Below, in pieces: positions 1-7,505 of a stretch of DNA of 32,695 nt. Every line of letters starts with the position of its first letter. Position 1 is the first letter of the stretch. The translations under genes were made by a program, and so were the position numbers. Below the pieces are notes generated by a model. It was not told the origin of the DNA, did no database searches, and saw nothing but the letters and a program-made list of their open reading frames with translations. This DNA comes from Gammaproteobacteria bacterium (GTDB lineage: Bacteria > Pseudomonadota > Gammaproteobacteria > Tethybacterales > Persebacteraceae), in the NCBI GenBank assembly GCA_020027345.1, contig JAHRAH010000120.1, forward strand, positions 1-32,695, given 5' to 3'.

Positions 1-41
1 TGGAGGACGCCCGTTAACTTCGGCGGCGACTGTTGTTTTGC

Positions 42-127
42 GGGCGCTCTCCACCCCCCCGGAGAATTCCCCGCCGACTTCGTCGTCGGGGAATTCTCCG
101 ACCCCCCCCCGCAAGCGGCGGGGGGTA
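42..127. repeat. Hairpin-containing repeat element, copy 1
   Basis: The right end (96-127, CTCCGACCCCCCCCCGCAAG and following) is identical over 32 bp to 12746-12777. The left end (42-60, CTCTCCACCCCCCC type) matches 12686-12704 with one difference. Between the ends is a near-perfect 18-bp stem, GGAGAATTCCCCGCCGAC (61-78) against 82-99, with a 3-nt loop and one mismatch. A second small hairpin is formed by the C-run and G-run around GCAAGC. The element stops about 20 nt before serC; the other copy also sits just upstream of a gene. The middle part differs completely between copies. Its function is unknown. Confidence 0.7.
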
Positions 128-147
128 ACTGTTTCTTTAATAGCGCA

Positions 148-1227
148 ATGACGCGCGCGCACAATTTTAATCCCGGACCCTGCCGCCTGCCGGACGCCGT
201 GATGGAGCGCGCGCGCGAGGAGTTTTGCGAATACCGGCAAACGCGCGCTTCGCTTATGGAGCTCTCGCACCGCGGCGCCGAGTTTTCGGCCGTGCGCGCG
301 CGCGCCGAGAATCTGCTGCGCGAACTTCTGGAAATACCCGAAGAATACGCCGTGCTTTTTCTTTCCGGCGGCGCGACCGGGCAGGCGGCGGCGCTGCCGC
401 TAAACCTGACATCCTCCGCAAACGATTGCGCCGCCTATCTGGTGAGCGGGCATTGGTCGCGCCGCGCCGCCCGCGAAGGCGCAAAATACTGCGACGCGCA
501 TATCGTCGCCGGCGGCGCGGAAGAGGAAAGCGGTTTTTCCGCATTGCCCGCGGAATGGAACGAGCCGGAAGGCGCGGCGTTTTTTCATTACGCCGACAAC
601 GAAACCGTGCACGGTTTGGAATTTCCCGCCCCGCCGAAAGCGCGCGCGCCGCTTGCCGCGGACATGTCGTCCAACATCGCCTCGCGCAAAATAAACGCGC
701 GCGATTACGGGGTGATATACGCCGGCGCGCAAAAAAACCTGGGACCTTCGGGCGTGACCGTCGTCGTCGTCCGCCGCGATTTAATTCGCGCGCGCCCGGA
801 AACGCCGCTGATATGGGATTACGCCGGGCAGGAAAAGGACGATTCCATGGCGAACACCCCGCCGACTTTTCAGATATACATGGTCGCGCTGGTTTTGGAA
901 TGGCTCAAAGAGCAGGGCGGCGTCGGCGAAATGGAAAAACAAAGCGCCGAAAAAGCGCGCCTGATATACGCGGCGGCCGACGAAGGTTTTTACCGCTGCC
1001 ATGTTTGCGAACCCGCCGCGCGCTCGCGAATGAACATACCCTTTTTTCTGCCGGAGGAAAACCTGACCGCCGAATTTTTGCGCGGCGCCGACGACGCGGG
1101 CTTGCTCGGATTGAAAGGCCACGCCGTCCTCGGCGGCTGCCGCGCCTCGCTCTACAATGCGACAACCCTCGCCGCCGCCGCCGACCTCGCCGCCTACATG
1201 CGCGATTTCGCCCGCCGCCGGGGATAA
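148..1227 (+). CDS. serC: Phosphoserine aminotransferase SerC
   Basis: PLP-dependent transaminase converting 3-phosphohydroxypyruvate and glutamate to phosphoserine in serine synthesis; the family also acts in pyridoxal phosphate synthesis. The 359-residue length is normal. The protein opens with the family motif NFNPGPC, followed by ELSHRG and the phosphate-site LSGGATGQ. The Schiff-base lysine is K196 in GAQKNLGPSG. The C-terminal GCRASLYNATT motif is also typical of SerC. There is no Shine-Dalgarno before the ATG; a weak -10-like TTTAAT lies 6 nt upstream, so the mRNA may be leaderless. The gene follows a hairpin repeat and precedes the M24 gene by 38 nt on the same strand, so the two may be cotranscribed. 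Assignment to SerC is secure. Confidence 0.95.
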   Translation: MTRAHNFNPGPCRLPDAVMERAREEFCEYRQTRASLMELSHRGAEFSAVRARAENLLRELLEIPEEYAVLFLSGGATGQAAALPLNLTSSANDCAAYLVSGHWSRRAAREGAKYCDAHIVAGGAEEESGFSALPAEWNEPEGAAFFHYADNETVHGLEFPAPPKARAPLAADMSSNIASRKINARDYGVIYAGAQKNLGPSGVTVVVVRRDLIRARPETPLIWDYAGQEKDDSMANTPPTFQIYMVALVLEWLKEQGGVGEMEKQSAEKARLIYAAADEGFYRCHVCEPAARSRMNIPFFLPEENLTAEFLRGADDAGLLGLKGHAVLGGCRASLYNATTLAAAADLAAYMRDFARRRG

Positions 1228-1265
1228 CCAAAAAACTTCCGCATTCCCGCGCGGAAAAGAATTAG

Positions 1266-2522
1266 ATGCAAAAATTCAATCCGCGCCTGCTGCGGGGAAA
1301 GGCGCGGTTTATGCCGTCGGCGGAAGAACCCGCCCCGCCGCAAACGGACGCGGGCGCTTTGCAAAGCCACCGTCTGCGCCGCGTGCGCGAAAGGATGCGG
1401 GCGCTCGGCTTTGGCGCGTGCATATTGTTTGATGCCGTAAACATTCGCTACGCCTGCGGCGCGCGCAATATGCAGGTTTTCACTTCGCGCAATCCGGCGT
1501 CGCGGTATTTGTTTGTTCCGGCGGAGGGGGATGTCGTGCTTTTTGAATTCCCCGGCTGCGCGCATTTGGCGAAGGGCGCGCTCGTCGGCGAAGTTCGCCC
1601 GGCGACCGTCGGCTCTTATGCCGCCGCCGGGGAAAAGCAGGCGGAAGTTTGCCGCAAATGGGCGGGCGAAATGGAGGATCTTTTGCGCCGCGGCGACTGC
1701 GGAAGAAAACTCGCGATGGAAGCGGCGACGCCTTTGCATATTCTGGAAATGCAAAAACGCGGTTATGCGATCTCCGACGCGCAGCAAATTATGGAAACCG
1801 CGCGCGCCGTAAAATCCGCCGAAGAAATACAATGCATCCGCCATTCGCTGCGCGTTGTGGAAGCCGGAGTCGCGCGCATGCGCGAAGCCGTCCGCCCGGG
1901 AATGAGCGAAAACCGATTGTGGTCGCTGCTGCACCGCGAAATCATTGCGGCCGGCGGCGACTACATGGAAACGCGCCTGCTTTCCTCCGGCGCGCGAACC
2001 AATCCGTGGATGCAGGAATGCGGCGAAAAAACAATTGAAGGCGGCGAACTCGTCGCGCTGGACACCGATGTCGTCGGTCCCTTCGGCTATTACGCCGATT
2101 TCTCCCGCACTTTTTTCGCCGGGGCGGGAAAGCCCTCGGCGAAACAAAAAACGCTTTACGCCCTCGCCCGCGAGCAGATATTTAAAAACATTGACATCCT
2201 GCGCCCGGGAATGTCCTTCCAAGAAATAGGCGAGCGCGCATGGAAAATACCGGAGGAATTCGCCGCCCGCCGTTATTTTGTCCTCGCCCACGGCGTCGGA
2301 ATGACCGGGGAATACCCCTACATTTTGCATTCCGCGGATTTTTCCGGCGGCTGCGACGGCGTCCTGCAGCCGATGACGACGCTCTGCGTGGAAAGTTTCA
2401 TCGGCTCGGAAAAAGGCGGCGAAGGCGTGAAACTGGAAGAGCAGGTATTAATAACCGAAACCGGCTGCGAAGTCCTCTCCCAATTCCCCCACGAAGAAAC
2501 CCTGACCGCAAGGGAAATCTGA
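1266..2522 (+). CDS. M24-family metalloprotein, DddP-like
   Basis: 418-residue pita-bread (M24) protein. It resembles the DMSP-lyase DddP subfamily more than ordinary Xaa-Pro peptidases: FDAVNIRYA, TNPWMQECG, LDTDVVGPFGYYADFSRTF and VLITETG match DddP as I recall it. Metal ligands are present with DddP-like spacing: D266, D268, D278, H342, E376 and E391. The residue six after the histidine, an aspartate proposed as catalytic in characterised DddP (D377 of the Ruegeria enzyme, from memory), is glycine here (HGVGMTGEYP). The tyrosine five before the histidine is kept (Y337). The protein is therefore probably a DddP homologue with another substrate, or a proline peptidase relative. The start has no clear ribosome site; ATG 1311 (M16) is an alternative. 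Family assignment is firm, function is not. Confidence 0.8.
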   Translation: MQKFNPRLLRGKARFMPSAEEPAPPQTDAGALQSHRLRRVRERMRALGFGACILFDAVNIRYACGARNMQVFTSRNPASRYLFVPAEGDVVLFEFPGCAHLAKGALVGEVRPATVGSYAAAGEKQAEVCRKWAGEMEDLLRRGDCGRKLAMEAATPLHILEMQKRGYAISDAQQIMETARAVKSAEEIQCIRHSLRVVEAGVARMREAVRPGMSENRLWSLLHREIIAAGGDYMETRLLSSGARTNPWMQECGEKTIEGGELVALDTDVVGPFGYYADFSRTFFAGAGKPSAKQKTLYALAREQIFKNIDILRPGMSFQEIGERAWKIPEEFAARRYFVLAHGVGMTGEYPYILHSADFSGGCDGVLQPMTTLCVESFIGSEKGGEGVKLEEQVLITETGCEVLSQFPHEETLTAREI

Positions 2523-2834
2523 CAACGGGGGAAACCCGACCACAAGGGAACCCTAACCACCCACAGGAAAAACAAAATTAATACTCCGAATTACCGCCGC
2601 GGCCGCCGCCGCCAAAACCGCGCAAACAACCGCAACCTTAACAACCCCCGAGCCAAACCGCCCGCCGCCGCCGTCAGCGACAGCCGCCTTCCGCAAGTCC
2701 CCTGCGCAATTCGTCATTCCCGGCATTTTACCGGAAAACTTTCGCCGCGCCCGCTCCAATTAATTAGGGACGGCGAGACGCCGCTCATGTTAACCCCAAC
2801 CGTCGTTTCCGCCGGCGGGTGTTATCATTGAAAT
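2523..2834. other. Intergenic region upstream of polA
   Basis: About 310 nt without a convincing gene; the short ORFs here lack recognisable motifs. It holds a degenerate member of the inverted-repeat family at about 2712-2736 (CGTCATTCCCGGCATTTTAC, then CCGGAA) and ends in the polA promoter. Nothing else was recognised. Confidence 0.6.
2820..2828 (+). promoter_or_regulatory. Extended -10 promoter of polA
   Basis: TGTTATCAT fits the extended -10 form TGnTATAAT. Only 6 nt separate it from the polA ATG, so transcription would start at or next to the start codon (leaderless). No clear -35 is seen. Confidence 0.6.
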
Positions 2835-5513
2835 ATGCGGTTGCTGCTTGCTGATGCTGCGGGGTATTTGTATCGCGCTTTTCACGCCGTCGGGGATTTG
2901 CGCACTTCCGGCGGGCAGCCGACGGGGGCGGTGTTTGGCGTGGTGCGGATGCTCGCCCGGCTGCGGCGGCGCTGGCCGCCGGAGAAAGTCGCCTGCATAA
3001 TGGACGCGCGCGGGCCGACATTCCGCCACAAAATGTATCCGCAATACAAAGCGCACCGCCCGCCGATGGACCCCGACCTCGCCGCGCAAATTCCGCTCGC
3101 AAAAGAGTTCATTCGCGCCGCCGGCTGGCCGCTGCTTTGCGTGGAGGGAGTGGAAGCCGACGATGTCATCGCCTCGCTCGCGCGCCTCGGCAAAGCGGCG
3201 GGAATGGAAGTCGTCATCGCTTCCGGCGACAAGGATTTGATGCAACTTGTCGGCGGCGGAACCCTCCTCTACGACAGCGCCTCCGACAAAACATACGACG
3301 CCGAAGGAGTGCGGGACAAGTTTTCCGTCCCGCCCGAAGCGGTCGCCGATTATCTCGCGCTGGTCGGCGACGCCTCCGACAACATTCGCGGCGTGGAAAA
3401 AGTCGGACCGAAAACCGCGGCGAAATGGCTGGCGCAGCACGGCACTTTGGACGCGATTGTCGCCGCCGCCGAAACCTTCCCCGGCAAAGTCGGCGAAAAC
3501 CTGCGCGCCGCCGTCGCCAACGGCGGGCTTGCGCTGGCGCGGGCTTTGGTCGCGCTGCGCGAGGATGTCGCCCCCGAAGGCGGATTGGAATCGCTCGCCC
3601 CGCGCGCGCCCGACGCGAAAGAATGGCGGCGGCTTTGCGACGAATGCGAATTCCGCGAATTCTCCTCCGCGCTGGAAACCGCGCCCGCAAAGGCGAAACC
3701 GCAACAGGAAGACGGACGCGCAAAAGCGGTGACCGTACGCGATGTCGCGACGCTAACAAAAATGCTGGAACAATCGCGCAAAAGCGGCGCGCTGGCGATA
3801 GACACCGAAACCGTCGGCGCGCCGGCGATGCAAGCGGAAATAGTCGGCTTTTCCTTCACCGCCGACGGCAAGACCGCCGCGTATGTCCCCCTCGCGCACA
3901 GCGAAAGCGCGGCGGAGGGCGAACAGTTGACGGTAACGCAGGCGGTCGCGGCGTTGCGCCCGTTTTTGGAAGACGCGAAACTGCGCAAGATAGCGCACAA
4001 CGGAAAATACGACATTCACATTTTCGCCCGTTGCGGCGCGCGCATAAACGGAATCTTTGACGACACAAAAATCGCCGCCTACATCGCCGAGCCGGGACTG
4101 CAAACTTCCATGCCGGCGCTGGCGAAACGGCATTTGAAAATGGAAAAGATAGTTTTCGGCGACCTCGTTGACAAAAAAACCGCAAAGGATTTTTCCGAAG
4201 TAAATGTCGACGCGGCGACGCGTTACGCCGCCGAAGACGCCGAAGCCGCTTGGCGCTTGCAAAAAATACTTTCGGCAAAAATGGATTCCGCCGCGCGCCG
4301 GTTGTACGAAACAATGGACCGCCCGCTGATGCCGCTGCTCGCAAAAATGGAACGGACGGGGGTGCGCATCAATTCCGAAGAACTCTCCGCTTTGGCGAAG
4401 GACATGCACGCGCGAATGGAAACGCTGGAAAAAGAAGCGGAAGAAGCCGCCGGGCATTCCTTTAATTTGAATTCGCCGCGGCAGTTGGAGAAAGTTCTCT
4501 TTGACGAAATGCGCGCGCAGCCCAAGCGCAAAACCGCCGGCGGAAAAGCGCGTTCCACAAGCGAGGAAGTTTTGGAATCGCTCGCCGCCGATTATCCGCT
4601 GGCGAAAATAGCGTTGGAACACCGTTCGCTTGCGAAACTTTCCGGCACCTACGCCGACGCCCTGCCGCGCGCCGTGCATCCGCAGACGGGGCGCGTGCAT
4701 AGCGAATTCAATCAAACTTCCGCGGCGACCGGGCGCATCGCATCTTCTTCGCCCAATTTGCAAAACATTCCCGTGCGCACCGCCGAGGGGCGCCGCATCC
4801 GCCGCGCGTTCGTCGCCGAAAAAGGAATGCTGCTCGCGTCCGCCGACTATTCGCAAATTGAATTGCGGTTGATGGCGCATTTTTCCGGCGACGAAAACTT
4901 GCGCGCCGCATTCGCGCGCGGCGAGGACATTCACCGCCGCACCGCCGCCGAAGTTTTTCATTTGCAAGCGGAAGAAGTGGACTCCGAACAAAGGCGCGCG
5001 GCGAAGGCGATAAACTTCGGGCTGATATACGGAATGTCCGCTTTCGGTCTGGCGCAAACGCTGCATATTCCGCAGGAGCGGGCGCGGCATTATATGGACC
5101 GTTATTTTTCGCGCTATCCGGGCGTCGCCGAATATATGGAAAACATTCGCGCGCAAGCGGCGCAAAACGGATATGTGGAAACCGTCTTTGGCCGGCGCCT
5201 TCCCGCCGGGCGCGGCGCCGGGCGCGCGCAAGCGGCCGCCGGGCGCGCAGCAATCAACGCGCCGATGCAGGGGAGCGCCGCCGATTTGATTAAAATGGCA
5301 ATGCTCGCCGCCGACGAGTGGCTGCAAAAAAACAAAATGCAAACAAGAATGATTTTGCAGGTCTACGACGAACTGCTTTTGGAAGTCGCCGCCGGCGAAG
5401 AAGCCGAAGTGCGCGCGCGCCTGCCCGAACTGATGTGCGCGCAGGGCGAATCGCTCGCCGTGCCGCTCGCCGTGGATGTCCGCCTCGGCGAAAACTGGGA
5501 CGCCGTCTCTTAA
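2835..5513 (+). CDS. polA: DNA polymerase I
   Basis: 892-residue replication and repair polymerase with all three Klenow-plus-FEN domains. The 5'-nuclease part is N-terminal, from DAAGYLYRAFHAV through ASGDKDLMQL to VGDASDNIRGV. The 3'-5' exonuclease retains D323 and E325 in IDTETVG, plus AHNGKYD and a final YAAEDAE, so proofreading looks intact. The polymerase part has motif A ASADYSQIELR (D671), the O-helix RRAAKAINFGLIYGMSAFGL and motif C with D845-E846. Motif C reads QVYDELLLEV, with tyrosine where most family-A enzymes have histidine (QVHDE). The start is fixed by the adjacent -10 element and by homology of the first residues. Length and domain order are normal for the family. Confidence 0.97.
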   Translation: MRLLLADAAGYLYRAFHAVGDLRTSGGQPTGAVFGVVRMLARLRRRWPPEKVACIMDARGPTFRHKMYPQYKAHRPPMDPDLAAQIPLAKEFIRAAGWPLLCVEGVEADDVIASLARLGKAAGMEVVIASGDKDLMQLVGGGTLLYDSASDKTYDAEGVRDKFSVPPEAVADYLALVGDASDNIRGVEKVGPKTAAKWLAQHGTLDAIVAAAETFPGKVGENLRAAVANGGLALARALVALREDVAPEGGLESLAPRAPDAKEWRRLCDECEFREFSSALETAPAKAKPQQEDGRAKAVTVRDVATLTKMLEQSRKSGALAIDTETVGAPAMQAEIVGFSFTADGKTAAYVPLAHSESAAEGEQLTVTQAVAALRPFLEDAKLRKIAHNGKYDIHIFARCGARINGIFDDTKIAAYIAEPGLQTSMPALAKRHLKMEKIVFGDLVDKKTAKDFSEVNVDAATRYAAEDAEAAWRLQKILSAKMDSAARRLYETMDRPLMPLLAKMERTGVRINSEELSALAKDMHARMETLEKEAEEAAGHSFNLNSPRQLEKVLFDEMRAQPKRKTAGGKARSTSEEVLESLAADYPLAKIALEHRSLAKLSGTYADALPRAVHPQTGRVHSEFNQTSAATGRIASSSPNLQNIPVRTAEGRRIRRAFVAEKGMLLASADYSQIELRLMAHFSGDENLRAAFARGEDIHRRTAAEVFHLQAEEVDSEQRRAAKAINFGLIYGMSAFGLAQTLHIPQERARHYMDRYFSRYPGVAEYMENIRAQAAQNGYVETVFGRRLPAGRGAGRAQAAAGRAAINAPMQGSAADLIKMAMLAADEWLQKNKMQTRMILQVYDELLLEVAAGEEAEVRARLPELMCAQGESLAVPLAVDVRLGENWDAVS

Positions 5514-5521
5514 TATGCCGA

Positions 5522-5527
5522 TATAAT
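5522..5527 (+). promoter_or_regulatory. -10 element of the IMPase-family gene
   Basis: A perfect TATAAT lies 9 nt before the ATG at 5537, just after the polA stop. It predicts a transcript with at most a few leader nucleotides. Confidence 0.6.
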
Positions 5528-5536
5528 TAAACGCCG

Positions 5537-6322
5537 ATGAAGGACGCCGAAGAACTCTGCCGCTTTGCCGAAGCGCTCGCCGACGCCGCGCGCGCCGCCG
5601 CCCTCCCGCATTTTCGCGCAGCCGTCGCCGTGGAATGCAAAGCCGACGCCTCGCCCGTTACCGCCGCCGACCGCGCCGCCGAAAAAGCGATGCGCGAAAT
5701 GATAGAAAACAATTACCCCTCGCACGGCGTCATCGGCGAAGAATTCGGCAACGAACGCGAAGGCGCGGAAACGGTGTGGTCGCTGGATCCGATTGACGGC
5801 ACCCGCAGTTTTATCACCGGCAGCCCGCTTTTTTGCTGCCTCATCGCGCTGTTGCGCGGGGGGTTGCCCGTCATCGGCGTCATAGATTTGCCCGCGCTTA
5901 ATGAACGCTGGCTCGGCGTTGACGCGAACGGTTTGCGGCGCGCTTTGTTTAATAAAAAACCCTGCGCCGTTTCGCAATCCGCGTCGCTCGCAACCGCGAC
6001 GATGATAACGACGACTTTGGGACTCGCCGAAGACGAACGCGAAAACTCTTTGCGCAAACTTTGCAACGCCGCCGGGCAAACGCGGCTCGGCGGCGACGGC
6101 GGCGCTTACGGCTGCGTCGCTTCCGGCTTCGCCGATTGCGCCTGCGATTACGAAATGCAGCCGCACGATTATCTTCCGCTGCCGCCCATTGTGCGCGCCG
6201 CCGGCGGCGTCGTCAGCGACTGGGAAGGAAACGAAAACATCGGCGCAAAAAACGGAAAAACAAAAATACTCGCGTCCGCTTCGCGCGCGTTGCACGAAAG
6301 CGCGCTGAAAGAATTGCAGTAA
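5537..6322 (+). CDS. Inositol-monophosphatase-family phosphatase (HisN-like)
   Basis: 261-residue Mg2+/Li+-dependent sugar-phosphate phosphatase fold. The metal-binding motifs are visible: GEEFG (E68, E69), DPIDGT (D84, D87), and a late aspartate in QPHDY (D211) where family members usually have a W-D pair. The DGTRSFITGSPLF stretch resembles HisN-type histidinol-phosphate phosphatases more than CysQ, but substrate choice cannot be read safely. The gene is separated from polA by 23 nt, which contain their own TATAAT. It is followed by galE after 4 nt, so the two form an operon. No Shine-Dalgarno is visible, in line with a leaderless start. Confidence 0.88.
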   Translation: MKDAEELCRFAEALADAARAAALPHFRAAVAVECKADASPVTAADRAAEKAMREMIENNYPSHGVIGEEFGNEREGAETVWSLDPIDGTRSFITGSPLFCCLIALLRGGLPVIGVIDLPALNERWLGVDANGLRRALFNKKPCAVSQSASLATATMITTTLGLAEDERENSLRKLCNAAGQTRLGGDGGAYGCVASGFADCACDYEMQPHDYLPLPPIVRAAGGVVSDWEGNENIGAKNGKTKILASASRALHESALKELQ

Positions 6323-6326
6323 AACA

Positions 6327-7331
6327 ATGAACGCGAAAGTTTTAATAACCGGCGCCGCCGGATACATCGGCAGCCACACCGCGTGGGATTTTATTGATTC
6401 CGGCTGCGAAGTCGTCGCGCTGGACAATTTATGCACCGGCTTTCGCGAAATGTGCCCGCCGCCGGCGAAGTTTGTGGAAGGAAACGCCGGCGACGCCGAA
6501 TTGCTTTCGCAAATTTTCCGCGCCGAAAATATATCCGCCGTCGTGCATATCGCTGGCAGCGCAAGCGTCCCCGAATCGGTCGCCGACCCGGAAAAGTATT
6601 ACCGCAACAACACCGCCGCGTCGCTGGTGTTGATGGAGGAATGCGCGCGAAACAATGTGCGCGATTTTGTTTTTTCGTCGTCCTCGGCGGTGCAGCACGG
6701 AACGCCGGGCGAGTTTTTGGACGAAACAATGCCAACAATAACCATCAGCCCCTACGGCGCGAGCAAACTGATGACCGAGCAAATGCTCGCCGACATCGGC
6801 GCCGCGCGCGGCTTGCGCTGGTGCGCGCTGCGGTATTTTAATGTTTGCGGCGCCGACGAAAAAATGCGCGCCGGCGACTGCAAAAAAAACGCGACGACTT
6901 TGGTGAAAGCCGCGATGGAATGCGCCGCCGGTTTGCGAAAAGAAGTGCGCGTTTTCGGCGAAGATTACAAGACCGAAGACGGCACCGCCGTGCGCGATTA
7001 CATTCATGTCTCCGACATCGCCGCCGCCCACCGCCTCGCGCTCGCGCATCTCGCCGCGGGCGGAAAAGGCGGCGCGTTCAATGTGGGAATCGGAAAAGGA
7101 TTCAGCGTGCGCGAAGTCATCGCCGCCGCGCAAAAAGCAAGCGGCAAAACTTTTCCTACCCCGTCCGCCCCCCGCCGCCCCGGCGACCCCCCCCGCGTCG
7201 TCTCCAACCCCGCCCGCGCCTTCAAGGAATTAAACTTCCGCCCCCGCTTCGCCGAAATAACCCCAATGCTAAAAACCGCATGGCAATGGGAAACCCTCCT
7301 GCGCGAAAAAAACGGCGAAAAACGGAAATGA
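6327..7331 (+). CDS. galE: UDP-glucose 4-epimerase GalE-like
   Basis: 334-residue extended short-chain dehydrogenase/reductase. It interconverts UDP-glucose and UDP-galactose (or the N-acetyl forms) for envelope polysaccharide. The NAD-binding motif TGAAGYIGSH lies at the N-terminus. The catalytic pair is Y143 and K147 in SPYGASK, with a serine-rich FSSSSAVQHG loop before it. GalE-type RYFNVCGAD and DGTAVRDYIHVSDIA follow. The start lies 4 nt after the preceding stop without a Shine-Dalgarno, so translation is likely coupled. Other UDP-sugar epimerases share these motifs, so the exact sugar is uncertain. Confidence 0.88.
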   Translation: MNAKVLITGAAGYIGSHTAWDFIDSGCEVVALDNLCTGFREMCPPPAKFVEGNAGDAELLSQIFRAENISAVVHIAGSASVPESVADPEKYYRNNTAASLVLMEECARNNVRDFVFSSSSAVQHGTPGEFLDETMPTITISPYGASKLMTEQMLADIGAARGLRWCALRYFNVCGADEKMRAGDCKKNATTLVKAAMECAAGLRKEVRVFGEDYKTEDGTAVRDYIHVSDIAAAHRLALAHLAAGGKGGAFNVGIGKGFSVREVIAAAQKASGKTFPTPSAPRRPGDPPRVVSNPARAFKELNFRPRFAEITPMLKTAWQWETLLREKNGEKRK

Positions 7332-7342
7332 CGGCACTGTCT

Positions 7343-7368
7343 CGTTACATCTCTCCAGAGATGTAACG
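7343..7368. repeat. Perfect hairpin after galE
   Basis: CGTTACATCTCT and its exact reverse complement AGAGATGTAACG are separated only by CC, giving a 12-bp perfect inverted repeat. There is no T-run after it. It could be an operator-like site or an RNA-stabilising stem at the 3' end of the galE transcript. Confidence 0.7.
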
Positions 7369-7378
7369 CAGCCAAAAA

Positions 7379-7400
7379 GAGCGGGCGTCCCCGCCCGCTC
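7379..7400 (-). terminator. GC-rich hairpin with flanking A-run
   Basis: GAGCGGGCG and CGCCCGCTC form a 9-bp stem with a TCCC loop. An A5 tract precedes it, which reads as a T-run on the minus strand, so as an intrinsic terminator it would face left. No minus-strand gene enters from the right here. A role in ending galE transcription through the stem alone is possible. Confidence 0.35.
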
Positions 7401-7408
7401 AAACTAAC

Positions 7409-7446
7409 CGTCATTCCCGCACTCCTGTTAAAAACGGGAATCCGGC
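7409..7446 (+). repeat. Inverted-repeat family, long form, single copy
   Basis: CGTCATTCCCGCACTCCTGT followed by TAAAAACGGGAATCCGGC. It matches the copies at 30271-30309 (minus) and 30541-30648. The ends ATTCCCG and CGGGAAT pair, so the RNA would form a stem. Confidence 0.7.
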
Positions 7447-7490
7447 AAATTAATCAGGGGCGGCGGGGGCGGCGTTTATGGCGAATGCGT

Positions 7491-7496
7491 TATAAT
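7491..7496 (+). promoter_or_regulatory. -10 element of soeA
   Basis: A perfect TATAAT lies 9 nt before ATG 7506 and inside the longer ORF that begins at 7485. It argues that 7506 is the true start and that the mRNA is nearly leaderless. Confidence 0.6.
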
Positions 7497-7505
7497 CCGC
7501 GGGGT

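Noticed and set aside
1194-2330. 378-aa minus-strand ORF over the M24 gene
   Set aside because: Shadow; the plus-strand frame has all metal ligands.
1266-2522. Calling the gene dddP (DMSP lyase)
   Set aside because: The presumed catalytic aspartate is glycine, so the activity cannot be claimed.
3753-5342. 529-aa minus-strand ORF inside polA
   Set aside because: Antisense shadow produced by high GC; polA motifs are continuous on the plus strand.
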